Of a stretch of DNA of 61,081 nucleotides, positions 8,223 to 15,696 are shown piece after piece. Where the stretch lies: assembly GCA_018302605.1 (NCBI GenBank), contig JAGVZN010000010.1, positions 3,932 through 65,012 on the forward strand, in the 5' to 3' direction. A program made the position numbers and the translations under genes. Origin of the DNA: Candidatus Woesearchaeota archaeon. Lineage in GTDB: Archaea; Nanobdellota; Nanobdellia; Woesearchaeales; GW2011-AR9. The notes beneath the pieces are model-generated. The model searched no databases. It worked only from the letters and a program-made list of their open reading frames with translations, and was not told the DNA's origin. How positions within the stretch are numbered: the stretch's first letter is position 1; each line of letters starts with the position of its first letter.

Positions 8223-8498
8223 ATGTTGAAGATGAAGAGGGTATCTGAAGCATACGATTTAAAAGTATTCACGGACGGCGGCGATTATTTCGGCGATGTC
8301 GAAGATTGCCTAGTTATGTCTAATAAAGTTTCCGGGTGGAAGATTAAAGCGACGAAAAATTCATTCCTTAGTCGTGTCATCGGCAGTGCGAAAGGTGTGA
8401 TTGTGCCGCATCAGCTGGTCAAAGCGGTGGGTGATATCCTGATCATCTCCAAGACTGCGGTGCCTAGCAGCGGCCATCCCGACGAACCAGAAGAATAA
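8223..8498 (+). CDS. PRC-barrel domain protein
   Basis: 91 residues. The pattern LKVFTDGGDYFGDVEDCLV and GSAKGVIVPHQLVKAVGDILIIS is that of stand-alone archaeal PRC-barrel proteins, small beta barrels of unclear, possibly RNA- or cell-division-linked, function. A ribosome binding site GAGGTGG sits 7 bases before the ATG, and the AT-rich GTATTTAAAG at about 8174-8183 could serve both this gene and the divergent TraB-family gene. Confidence 0.85.
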   Translation: MLKMKRVSEAYDLKVFTDGGDYFGDVEDCLVMSNKVSGWKIKATKNSFLSRVIGSAKGVIVPHQLVKAVGDILIISKTAVPSSGHPDEPEE

Positions 8499-8520
8499 AA
8501 TGATTGATTAGAGTCCACAC

Positions 8521-8616
8521 ATGAAATTTCAGAAATACGTTCAAGATCTTCTGCATTACCAATTCTACAACGGTGATCTTGAGGAAGCTGAATACGAATT
8601 ATATGTGGCGGCGTAA
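8521..8616 (+). CDS. Possible 31-residue small protein
   Basis: MKFQKYVQDLL ... DLEEAEYELYVAA then TAA. The composition is protein-like and amphipathic, and it starts 22 bases after the PRC-barrel stop. There is no clear ribosome binding site and no recognised family. It may be a small protein of the same operon or chance. Confidence 0.3.
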   Translation: MKFQKYVQDLLHYQFYNGDLEEAEYELYVAA

Positions 8617-8703
8617 TGTTTTGGCATGAAGCGCCATCGTTTAGTTTCCAAATTATGCCTGAGAAGAGAAATTATTATATAGGAAAGTTGTTCTTTTCTG
8701 TTG

Positions 8704-8898
8704 ATGATTGATCCTTTGGTCGTACTGGAAGTGATGGTCGCGATCATCGTCGCCCTCTTCTTAGGAAATATTCTTCGGGCTACTTTAAAAATATTATTTT
8801 ATGTATTGATATTTGTCCTGGTGATGGTCTTTGTGTTCGGAGTATCTTATAATGAGATGGTCAGCTGGGTGATGAAAGTAGTGTTGTGGGCGTTTTAA
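8704..8898 (+). CDS. Small two-helix membrane protein
   Basis: 64 residues, almost entirely two membrane helices (about 6-24 and 27-48) with a short tail. Function unknown. ATTATATAG centred near 8678 is 26 bases before the ATG, a clear leaderless promoter, which argues that this is a real gene. Confidence 0.65.
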   Translation: MIDPLVVLEVMVAIIVALFLGNILRATLKILFYVLIFVLVMVFVFGVSYNEMVSWVMKVVLWAF

Positions 8899-8967
8899 GG
8901 GAATTTCTGTGGTTAAAGAAAAATAATTCAAAAGAAAAAAATAATTCAAAAGAATAAGATAAAAAGC

Positions 8968-9444
8968 TTAGATCTTCAGTTTTCCTGCATTCAAAAGTAG
9001 TTTTTCTTTTCCTTCCGGATCAAAGTTGATGCTAAACATGGAATCTGATAGAGAAGAATCCTGCTTTGCTCTTAATAAGAGATAATAGTCTTTGCTTTCG
9101 TCAGTACCTCCTGCGTAGGCTTGATATAAACCAACTTTCAAGAGAGCACCGCCTTTTATCCCCCCAGCATAATCTTGATAAAGATATTCTAACTCAATGG
9201 TTTCGCCGGTTTCAATATCTTTGAGCAGTATAAATTTTGGATTTACTTTGGAAGGGGCGTCCGCACCTTGATACTGGTAGAGGTGAAGCTTTCCGGTTCC
9301 ATCGGGCAGAGCAAAATAATCCCCTTTTACAACCAATTGGCCTCCGGTACTTGTTGCCTGTCCTGCCAAAGTTTCCCCCGGCGCACAGGCCACCACAAAC
9401 AATGTCAAAACCATTAATCCTAAAACTACCGCCATTTTCTTCAT
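8968..9444 (-). CDS. Secreted lipoprotein, unknown function
   Basis: 158 residues. The start MKKMAVVLGLMVLTLFVVACAPG is a signal peptide ending in a lipobox (VVAC), so Cys20 is probably lipid-modified and the protein is anchored outside the membrane. The rest is short beta-strand-rich sequence (LVVKGDYFALPDGTGKLHLYQYQG) with no recognised domain. The start is favoured by AGGTGAT five bases upstream and by CTTTAAATAG at 9488-9497. A longer frame to 9612 would cross the rfcS start and is rejected. Confidence 0.8.
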   Translation of the reverse strand: MKKMAVVLGLMVLTLFVVACAPGETLAGQATSTGGQLVVKGDYFALPDGTGKLHLYQYQGADAPSKVNPKFILLKDIETGETIELEYLYQDYAGGIKGGALLKVGLYQAYAGGTDESKDYYLLLRAKQDSSLSDSMFSINFDPEGKEKLLLNAGKLKI

Positions 9445-9575
9445 GAGTATCACCTGATTAATTGATGGAATAACAGAAACCATTGATCTATTTAAAGATG
9501 CGTTACCCCCCCCCGTCGTAAAATGATTTTTTGGAATACGAAAACTTATAAAGAGATCGGGGTCTAAATCTTTCC

Positions 9576-10556
9576 ATGGAATCAACCATCTGGACGGAAA
9601 AATATCGGCCAAGCACGTTTGATGAAGTGCGCGGACAGAAAGAAATCATCGAAAAAGTCCGTGCGTTCGTGGCTAGCGGCAGTATGCCTCATCTGCTGTT
9701 CAGCGGTCCAGCAGGAGTAGGAAAGACGACGCTCTCGTTAGTTATTGCCAAACAGCTTTTTGGCGAAAATTGGCGGCAGAATACCTTAGAGCTTAACGCT
9801 TCAGATGAGCGGGGGATTGATGTTGTCCGCGTCAAAGTTAAAGATTTTGCCCGAACCAAAGCGATCGGTGATGTACCATTCAAGCTAATCTATCTGGACG
9901 AGAGCGATGCGCTGACCAAAGAGGCGCAGCAGGCACTGCGGCGGACGATGGAGAATTATACCAAGACATGCCGTTTTATTTTGTCGTGCAACTATTCATC
10001 AAAGATTATCGATCCGATCCAGAGCAGATGCGCAGTGTTTAGATTTAAACCGTTGAGTAAAGAGGATATCGATTTATTCGTGCGTGAGAGATTGTTAAAG
10101 AAAGAATTTGAGTGCAGTGGTCCGGATCAAAATGCTGTTTATCGACAGGTGATTGATGCACTTTATGAAGTTTCTCAGGGAGACATGCGGAGGGTGATGA
10201 ATATATTACAGAGTTGCGCGGTGTTAAAGAAGTATATCACCGCGGATGATGTCTATTCGATGGCTTCGGTAGCCAAGCCGAAAGAGATCGAAAGCGTCTT
10301 GGAATTGGCCGCAAAAGGCAATTTTGTCGAATCGAGAAAAAAACTGCTCGATCTGATGCTGCAATATGGGTTGGCTGGCTTGGATGTCATCAAGCAAATT
10401 CAACAGGGGATCTGGCATCTCCCAATTGATGACCGGCAGAAAGTAGCATTGATCGATAAATGCGGTGAAGTGGAATTCCGCATGGTTGAAGGAAGTGATG
10501 AATATTTACAATTAGAAAGCTTTTTGGCATTTGTGGCAATGGTCGGGATGAAGTAA
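9576..10556 (+). CDS. rfcS: Replication factor C small subunit
   Basis: 326 residues. AAA+ clamp-loader subunit that, with RfcL, places the PCNA ring on primed DNA. Walker A GPAGVGKTT is at residues 44-52; Walker B reads LIYLDESDAL, DESD in place of the usual DEAD; sensor-1 SCNYSSKI and the arginine-finger SRC motif are present. The C-terminal collar fold follows. Length is typical. Leaderless: TTATAAAG is centred 27 bases before the ATG. Confidence 0.96.
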   Translation: MESTIWTEKYRPSTFDEVRGQKEIIEKVRAFVASGSMPHLLFSGPAGVGKTTLSLVIAKQLFGENWRQNTLELNASDERGIDVVRVKVKDFARTKAIGDVPFKLIYLDESDALTKEAQQALRRTMENYTKTCRFILSCNYSSKIIDPIQSRCAVFRFKPLSKEDIDLFVRERLLKKEFECSGPDQNAVYRQVIDALYEVSQGDMRRVMNILQSCAVLKKYITADDVYSMASVAKPKEIESVLELAAKGNFVESRKKLLDLMLQYGLAGLDVIKQIQQGIWHLPIDDRQKVALIDKCGEVEFRMVEGSDEYLQLESFLAFVAMVGMK

Positions 10557-10573
10557 GGGCATCATCCGGTCTA

Positions 10574-10596
10574 AAACGCGGAGTATTCCACCACTC
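10574..10596 (+). repeat. R3 element, truncated copy
   Basis: AACGCGGAGTATTCCACC, followed by ACTC, is identical to the left end of the copies at 31687 and 55466. Here the right half is not recognisable; the rest of the gap to 10658 is AT-rich and shows nothing else. It lies after rfcS. Confidence 0.7.
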
Positions 10597-10658
10597 CCCA
10601 CATTACTAATAAATAAACAACTCTTTGTATAAATTATTTTGTCGTTTACTATAACTCC

Positions 10659-11561
10659 CTATTTTGCGCTTTCTTTCACTCTCAATTTCTCCTGAATCAA
10701 GTCCTGATACTTGTAGTCTAACGTCAATTTGACCTGACGGACTTCCAGTGTCTTAGCGGCAAGTGCTTGTTTTAACTTACAGACAACATCAACCTTGCCG
10801 TTGACGAGGCGCGCTTCATCCACCTTTCCTCCTGATTTGCATTCCCAAGCTGGATCGTCGATGGAGAATCCAAGTCTATTAGTCAAACCAAAATCACCGG
10901 TGAGCGTGCTTACATCACCGGTTCCTTTGTTTTCAACGGTAAACTTAAGGGCAACTATCCCCTTGCCTGCCGGTTCTTCACTGACCGCCGTAACAGTAAC
11001 TGGAGCGGCAGACACAAAGAATTTCTTCGCCCCTTGAACTTCACAGACACGCTTGTCGGTAAGATCTTCTTTGAGACATATCTCTGGAACGATGACCTGG
11101 GTCTGATATTTATATTGAACATTGGCAAACCACGTGCGATCGAGCAACCCGACAACCTTGCTCTTCATTTTGGCATCGCTGGAGAATGAGATGGTTTCTT
11201 CTCCACCGTTGGGAAGGAGATCAGAAATCTTTTCTATACTGCCTGTATTCTTCAGCGTCCACGATGGAATCCCTGCAAATTCTTCCTTGGACAGGCCGGT
11301 TAGGGTCACGCTTACATCATCTTTTTGAATCTCATATTCTCCTTTGTTGCGGATAGTTACTTCCACGGGGAAAGTTTCGGTATCAAAAATGCTGGATACT
11401 CCTGCTTCTTCAACGCCAAACGGCTCAAATTCAGCAACGACACCTTGCGTTCCACCAATGAAGACACCGGTTGTTTGGGTCTGCTGTTCACTGCCGCCGC
11501 AGGATGTCAATAAGAATAAACTGAAGATAAGTATGGGCACTAAGATCATTCTTTTATTCAT
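10659..11561 (-). CDS. Lipoprotein with two beta-sandwich-like repeats
   Basis: 300 residues. A signal peptide with lipobox LLTSC (Cys21) is followed by a Gly/Gln/Thr linker. Two regions (about 35-150 and 170-295) look like Ig/CARDB-type extracellular beta domains: VTIRNKGEYEIQKDDVSVTLTG and KFTVENKGTGDVSTLTG. Paired cysteines in the second domain (EICLKED, KRVCEV, WECKSG, VVCKLK) may form disulfides. It resembles the gene upstream (11618-12568), the protein at 42607 and the tail of 40625. A GAGG ribosome site precedes the ATG; it is likely the second gene of an operon. Confidence 0.82.
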   Translation of the reverse strand: MNKRMILVPILIFSLFLLTSCGGSEQQTQTTGVFIGGTQGVVAEFEPFGVEEAGVSSIFDTETFPVEVTIRNKGEYEIQKDDVSVTLTGLSKEEFAGIPSWTLKNTGSIEKISDLLPNGGEETISFSSDAKMKSKVVGLLDRTWFANVQYKYQTQVIVPEICLKEDLTDKRVCEVQGAKKFFVSAAPVTVTAVSEEPAGKGIVALKFTVENKGTGDVSTLTGDFGLTNRLGFSIDDPAWECKSGGKVDEARLVNGKVDVVCKLKQALAAKTLEVRQVKLTLDYKYQDLIQEKLRVKESAK

Positions 11562-11617
11562 GCTATCGCCTCTTTGGTTTGTAATGTGATTGTAAAGGTG
11601 TTTCTTCTTAATAAAGG

Positions 11618-12568
11618 TTACTGCGGGGTCTTGACGATCCGGATTGATTTCTGGAATGATTGCATGTAATTATAATCTAAGTCAATCAAAAGTGGGCTTT
11701 CAAACGCACCGGTTCCCGGAACATTAAATGAGCAGACAATCTTGCCATTGCCGTTGTTAAGGCGGATGAGACCGCCGGCCGGGCTGCAATTGATCAATGA
11801 GCCGCCGCTGAATTGGACGCTGTACGCAACTCTGTCTAGATCGGTCAAATCTGGGGAAGGCTGGCCGCAGGATTGAAGATCGGAGTAAGGGCTAAGGACT
11901 TTTCCCACGCCGAAATTCTGGACATTAATCTCAAAAACGGCACGTGCCCCGACCATGTTGACTCCGACATAAGAAATCCCCACGGGAGCGCCCTGGCCGC
12001 CGCCCATACTCACACTTCGAGGTGTACACACTTTTTGTTCGGTAGTGATTTGATACAATGCCGGATCGACGCAGACCTGAGGGCTTGCCCGCGTGTGATA
12101 ATTGTAACAAGTCTGGATATTCAAAGTGGGATTGTATTCAAAAACACCTTCCGGAAGGAAGATGCTGGAAGAGCGGATCTCTAATTGATTTGATTCCCCT
12201 TCTATGTTGTAGATACTTTTCCCGGGTAATCTGCCGATGCGTTCGGCACAAGAACGCGGGATGTGCAGACCGCCCCGAATGATGCTCTGGTCAATTCCCG
12301 TAATCCGAACAAAGCAGGAACTGGCATCAAGATCGTGATTTCCTTTGTTCTGAACTTCCAGGATGAGATCCAGCTGATCTTGGTCATATAATGTCGGCGG
12401 GGGGAAATTGGCCAGCAGACTGACTTCCACCCCCTGCGAACCGCTTTGCACCTGTTTTAAAGCAGCAGCGGTATCTAAAGGAGTTTGTCCTGGTCCTTGA
12501 GGAGAGCAAGAGGTGAGAAAAAAGATAAAAGCCAGAAATACTATACTGATAACCATCCTCTTTTGCAT
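11618..12568 (-). CDS. Lipoprotein, paralogue of neighbour
   Basis: 316 residues. Signal peptide and lipobox FFLTSC (Cys21), then an N-terminal beta domain with LILEVQNKGNHDLDASSC and a C-terminal domain with QTCYNYHTRASPQVCVDP, QGAPVGISYVGVNMV, INVQNFGVGKV and a closing IDLDYNYMQSFQKSIRIV. The same order occurs in 10659-11561 and 42607-43491. Six or more cysteines suggest disulfides outside the cell. Leaderless, with CTTATATAAC (about 12590-12599) as TATA box. It is divergent from the ferredoxin gene. Confidence 0.82.
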   Translation of the reverse strand: MQKRMVISIVFLAFIFFLTSCSPQGPGQTPLDTAAALKQVQSGSQGVEVSLLANFPPPTLYDQDQLDLILEVQNKGNHDLDASSCFVRITGIDQSIIRGGLHIPRSCAERIGRLPGKSIYNIEGESNQLEIRSSSIFLPEGVFEYNPTLNIQTCYNYHTRASPQVCVDPALYQITTEQKVCTPRSVSMGGGQGAPVGISYVGVNMVGARAVFEINVQNFGVGKVLSPYSDLQSCGQPSPDLTDLDRVAYSVQFSGGSLINCSPAGGLIRLNNGNGKIVCSFNVPGTGAFESPLLIDLDYNYMQSFQKSIRIVKTPQ

Positions 12569-12654
12569 CTGTTGAATAAACGTTTTTAGTTATATAAGTC
12601 TTTTGGTGAATCGCTTCGCAAAATCTTATAAAGAAATAGGCCGTTCTGATCACT

Positions 12655-12897
12655 ATGGAAAAGATGAAAATAGTCCATTTCAAGAAGGACTGCATCAGCT
12701 GCGGCGCTTGTGCAGCAATCGCGCCGGAATATTGGGAAATGGATGCGGAAGGGCTTTCGACATTAAAAGGTTCCAAGAAAGTGGACGATCATTTTGAATT
12801 AGAGATTGACACGGAAGAAGCACGGGCGGCGAATCAGGAAGCAGCGGATGTCTGTCCGGTGAATATTATTCATTTGAAGAAGAAAGATGAGAAATAG
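12655..12897 (+). CDS. Ferredoxin, single [4Fe-4S] cluster
   Basis: 80 residues. Cys13, Cys16 and Cys19 in CISCGAC plus the distant Cys in CPVNII make a four-cysteine site for one [4Fe-4S] cluster. The lengthened loop with EYWEMD is like other monocluster ferredoxins of archaea and bacteria. It carries single electrons in the cytoplasm; the partner is not encoded nearby. The CTTATAAAG box is centred 25 bases before the ATG. Confidence 0.92.
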   Translation: MEKMKIVHFKKDCISCGACAAIAPEYWEMDAEGLSTLKGSKKVDDHFELEIDTEEARAANQEAADVCPVNIIHLKKKDEK

Positions 12898-12904
12898 ATG
12901 TGTT

Positions 12905-13062
12905 GTATTTGTTTAGCTTTTCCGGCAGGCCGCGCATCCGAGCGGAAATCTGCAAAAGTATTTTCTGCTTCTCGCTGTGAACCAGAAGATTTCCGCGCCA
13001 AGCTAGGAACAAAGTCTCTTCAGATGCGCGCATCTTGGCCTTGCCGCCAGCTAAACAAATAC
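12905..13062. repeat. R4 hairpin element, copy A
   Basis: Ends GTATTTGTTTAGCT and AGCTAAACAAATAC are perfect inverted repeats. Inside, GGCAGGCC/GGCC and GCGCATC/GATGCGC stems follow, with ATCTT unpaired in the right arm between them, and an inner perfect stem GCGGAAATCT/AGATTTCCGC. A shorter copy at 56943-57049 keeps the ends and the inner stem. It fills the gap between the ferredoxin and the next gene. Confidence 0.85.
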
Positions 13063-13121
13063 GATGTTTTCTGATGATGAAGATTCCTCAAAGAGATAGA
13101 TAGGATCAAAAATCGAGACTT

Positions 13122-13403
13122 CTATTTTATCCGATGCTCTTTCTGCAGCTGATGGGCAAAGGCGATCTGATGACGGCGTAATTTGGCCAGAATTTTGTTG
13201 TGCTCTCCCATTAGCTGATGAATGTCTGTGACACGCCGGGCATGCTTATGCTGATGTCTGGCTTTTTCTTCCGGTGATGTTGCTTTGTAATGTTTCTCCA
13301 GATGTTTCTGCGCTTTTTGGCTATACTTCTGCACCTTCTTGTTGACTTTGACCAAATCTTTAGAAAGGACGTAGAGATAGGCTGCTTCGTTGGCAAGAGA
13401 CAT
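13122..13403 (-). CDS. Basic coiled-coil protein, unknown function
   Basis: 93 residues, wholly helical, rich in Lys, His and Gln (KKVQKYSQKAQKHLEKHYK; RHQHKHARR). It could bind nucleic acid, but no domain is recognised. TTTATATAGG about 23 bases upstream fits a leaderless start at this ATG. It lies directly downstream of the nop5-fibrillarin operon on the same strand. Confidence 0.7.
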   Translation of the reverse strand: MSLANEAAYLYVLSKDLVKVNKKVQKYSQKAQKHLEKHYKATSPEEKARHQHKHARRVTDIHQLMGEHNKILAKLRRHQIAFAHQLQKEHRIK

Positions 13404-13433
13404 ACGATCAGAATAATCATTGCCTATATAAAA

Positions 13434-14108
13434 TTATTTTTTCACAATGATCATACAATGATCTTTCTCTAACGGCTCCAGAATACGATAATCAATGACT
13501 GTCAATTCTGCTTCTACTTTCTTACGGACTTCTTCGAAGATCTGTTTTGACTTTTTCTTTGGATCAATACTGCGTGCTTTGACCGCCAGCAGGCCATACC
13601 CTCCTTTTTTGAGGAAAAGACGGCAGTTCTCCACAAAAATCTCTGCCTGATTCCTTTGGGCGATATCCTGATAGACAATATCGGCGCCGCAGATGCGCTT
13701 TTCATATTCTTCAGGATGGTTGGCATCGGCCAGGATGGGAATAATATTTTTCCGCTCTTCAGCGAGGAAAACCAGATCGCGCATCACTCGGGGCGCAGGA
13801 TCTATGCCAAAGATCAACCCCTCTTTTCCAACCATATCGCTGACAAAACTGATCGTGTAGCCATGGCTGGCACCAAGGTAGAGGACAACATCACCTTGAC
13901 GGATGCCAATGTTTGTCGCGCCTTTGACGACGGCAGCTGCCAATTTGCTGCGGGTCGGATCGATTTCACGGTATTCTTCCTTTTGGGCCCGTATTGTTCT
14001 CTCCCGGAAATGCGTCTTCCCCTGAAGAATGCTTTTGGTGCATAACATCCTCCCTCTTTCGTCCTGGTATAATCCAAAGACCCGATGCGGCTTGATTTTA
14101 GTGCTCAT
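13434..14108 (-). CDS. flpA: Fibrillarin-like rRNA/tRNA 2'-O-methyltransferase
   Basis: 224 residues. Catalytic subunit of the C/D-box sRNP, using SAM to methylate ribose 2'-OH at guided sites. The SAM site YLGASHGYTISFVSD, the IFGIDPAPRVMRDL strand and the DIVYQDIAQRNQ motif are typical; VKARSID holds the catalytic lysine region. Its ATG overlaps the nop5 stop by ATGA, so the partner proteins are made from one message. Confidence 0.95.
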   Translation of the reverse strand: MSTKIKPHRVFGLYQDERGRMLCTKSILQGKTHFRERTIRAQKEEYREIDPTRSKLAAAVVKGATNIGIRQGDVVLYLGASHGYTISFVSDMVGKEGLIFGIDPAPRVMRDLVFLAEERKNIIPILADANHPEEYEKRICGADIVYQDIAQRNQAEIFVENCRLFLKKGGYGLLAVKARSIDPKKKSKQIFEEVRKKVEAELTVIDYRILEPLEKDHCMIIVKK

Positions 14109-14989
14109 CCAAACCTCTTTTCTAATTCTTTTTTGTATTCTCCGGCTTTCAACTCTCCCTTAAAATAATCCAGCCGGGTGCATAACGATAGTTTGTCGGC
14201 GAGTTGGCGGGCAGCTTTTCCTTTCAAATCTTTAGCCGCGCCCTGGATGAGAGGATGTTGGAAAAGAACACCATACTTTGGTACTCGTGCGCCGGTCTTG
14301 ATGTGGCGGAAGAGTGCCTTTTCTGCTCCTAAAAGCTGGATCGTCGAAGCGGGCAAGAGGGCAAGACGTTTTAATCCTTTCCCCAACTCGAGGAGGCGCG
14401 CGCCGATGGTCGCACCAGCAAGTTCTAAAAGATTAGGGCAATATTCCTGCATCACTTTCTGCAGATAGCGGTCTTGTTCCTGGCGCAGCCGGTAAAGCTG
14501 TTGGATCTGCTTGGCGAGAAGCACGAGCTCCTGGACATGATGCTGTTCTAAATCGGCACCCATCGTTTCGGTGATAGCATATTCTTTCTGCAGTTCAACC
14601 CGTGTCTTGGTGATGATCAATTCTACAAAACGCTCGTGATTCGTCACTTTTTCGGACAGTTCGGGAAGATAGAGACCGCACCATTCGCGCAGGCGTTTAG
14701 CAAGAAGGTTGCAGATCTGGTCTAACTCACCGATGGTCGAGATACTTTGGATGATCAAGGCATCGCTGTTCACCGCATTTCTGATTGCTTCTTTAGTCAG
14801 GATGAGATTACGCGCAGATAATTCTTGATAATATCGTTTGTCTTTGAGAAGAAAAAGTGCAGCTTGTCTTTTTTCCGTGGGAAGAGGGATCAGCCTCTGT
14901 GCTTCTTTTGTATCTTTGAGTATTTTTATCTCTTGCATTTTCTCATCGACGGCTACCTGGCCGAGGAGATGGAGGAACACGTATTTCAT
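14105..14989 (-). CDS. nop5: Nop5/Nop56-type C/D sRNP scaffold protein
   Basis: 294 residues. Bridges fibrillarin to L7Ae-bound C/D RNA. The coiled-coil/NOSIC region is central, and the Nop domain is clear: GATIGARLLELGKGLKRLALLPASTIQLLGAEKALF, then HPLIQGAAKDLKGKAARQLADKLSLCTRLDYF. The lysine-rich tail of larger relatives is missing. The ATG giving MKYVFLHLLGQV is chosen because it sits 22-31 bases from the box at 15011-15020; the longer frame to 15058 would cross that promoter. Confidence 0.94.
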   Translation of the reverse strand: MKYVFLHLLGQVAVDEKMQEIKILKDTKEAQRLIPLPTEKRQAALFLLKDKRYYQELSARNLILTKEAIRNAVNSDALIIQSISTIGELDQICNLLAKRLREWCGLYLPELSEKVTNHERFVELIITKTRVELQKEYAITETMGADLEQHHVQELVLLAKQIQQLYRLRQEQDRYLQKVMQEYCPNLLELAGATIGARLLELGKGLKRLALLPASTIQLLGAEKALFRHIKTGARVPKYGVLFQHPLIQGAAKDLKGKAARQLADKLSLCTRLDYFKGELKAGEYKKELEKRFG

Positions 14990-15010
14990 GGGACGGGCAG
15001 GGAGGCGCAA

Positions 15011-15020
15011 GCTATATAAA
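15011..15020. promoter_or_regulatory. Shared TATA box for nop5 and divergent zinc-ribbon gene
   Basis: GCTATATAAA is nearly symmetrical. It is centred about 27 bases from the nop5 ATG on the minus strand and about 30 from the ATG of 15046 on the plus strand. No other TATA-like site is present between the two starts, so one box may drive both leaderless genes. Confidence 0.65.
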
Positions 15021-15045
15021 CTTTCTCGTAATTTTGTCGATTGCG

Positions 15046-15279
15046 ATGAGCGGGACATTACCCTTTTTCAAAGAGAGATGTGATTATTGCCATCACGATC
15101 TTCCTCAATCCCGCTCACATTGGGAAGGGAAAGACGGCTCTCACCATTACAAGAATATTGATTGTTCAAACTGCCGGAGAACGAATTGGATTCACGTCCA
15201 TTTTCAGGGTTCGGGCCACGACAGTTTTCGTGAGAAGATGACGATAGAATCAATGGTCAGCAAAGTACGGGAGAGGTAA
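15046..15279 (+). CDS. Small zinc-ribbon-like protein
   Basis: 77 residues. Two CxxC pairs (CDYC at 12-15, CSNC near 40-43) and several histidines (HWEGKDGSHHYKN, HVHFQGSGHDSF) point to a bound zinc ion. No known family. The ATG giving MSGTLPFF is chosen by its distance from the shared TATA box. Divergent from nop5; function unknown. Confidence 0.75.
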   Translation: MSGTLPFFKERCDYCHHDLPQSRSHWEGKDGSHHYKNIDCSNCRRTNWIHVHFQGSGHDSFREKMTIESMVSKVRER

Positions 15280-15307
15280 GATGAAACTAAAATACGTACT
15301 ATTTTTA

Positions 15308-15470
15308 GGCACTGTAGAAAAAGTCGTCCGTCTGGCCTGAAGATTGACCGTGATAAGCGATCTGCTGGAACAGGTGTGAAAAAGATAAGATTGACTGGCT
15401 GGTTCTGCAACCACGAACACAACTGGTTTTCGCCACGGTCAATGACTATGACGACTTTTTCTATATCGCC
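15308..15470. mobile_element. R5 MITE-like element, copy A, with direct repeats
   Basis: The ends are GGC ... GCC, with GTAGAAAAAGTCGTC and GACGACTTTTTCTAT as terminal inverted repeats (14 of 15 match), then an inner perfect stem TTGACCGTG/CACGGTCAA. CTATTTTTA lies on both sides (15299-15307 and 15471-15479), a likely 9-bp target duplication. The left end resembles 40233-40384 (GGCTCTGTC, AAAAAGTC, CTGGCC). It has no coding capacity. It accounts for most of the gap 15280-15480. Confidence 0.82.
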
Positions 15471-15484
15471 CTATTTTTAGAAAT

Positions 15485-15696
15485 CTTTATAAATAAGTGA
15501 CCTCCCCAGTGGTACTCGACGCACAAAAGGTTATCATTACACTGATCAGCCAGACTGATTAAATGATGATGATCACGCCGCCTGAAAAAGCAACCATCAC
15601 CGGAAGTCAGAACTGATATTCTTTGATGGAAGCTCTCCATAGGCAATTATCATTGAGTGTTGCAGAAGAGGTCTAAAAGAAATATCGGTATTTATC
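15485..15696 (+). promoter_or_regulatory. Promoter and ~180-nt leader of the ribosomal super-operon
   Basis: CTTTATAAATA (15485-15495) is a strong TATA box; the same 15-base context AAATCTTTATAAATA precedes L34e. Transcription from it would leave about 180 untranslated bases before the L3 ATG, unlike the leaderless norm here. The leader contains ATGATGATGATC and several CTGA blocks and could be a regulatory RNA or hold a small RNA. No ribosome site is obvious before L3. No protein frame. Confidence 0.5.

Noticed and set aside
9445-9612. 56-residue extension of the lipoprotein at 8968
   Set aside because: It would place the signal peptide inside the protein and cross the rfcS start; a ribosome site marks the ATG at 9444.
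15555-15615. C/D box small RNA in the L3 leader (ATGATGA with CTGA blocks)
   Set aside because: C and D' spacing is right, but no acceptable C' box lies before the last CTGA, so it falls short of the archaeal consensus.
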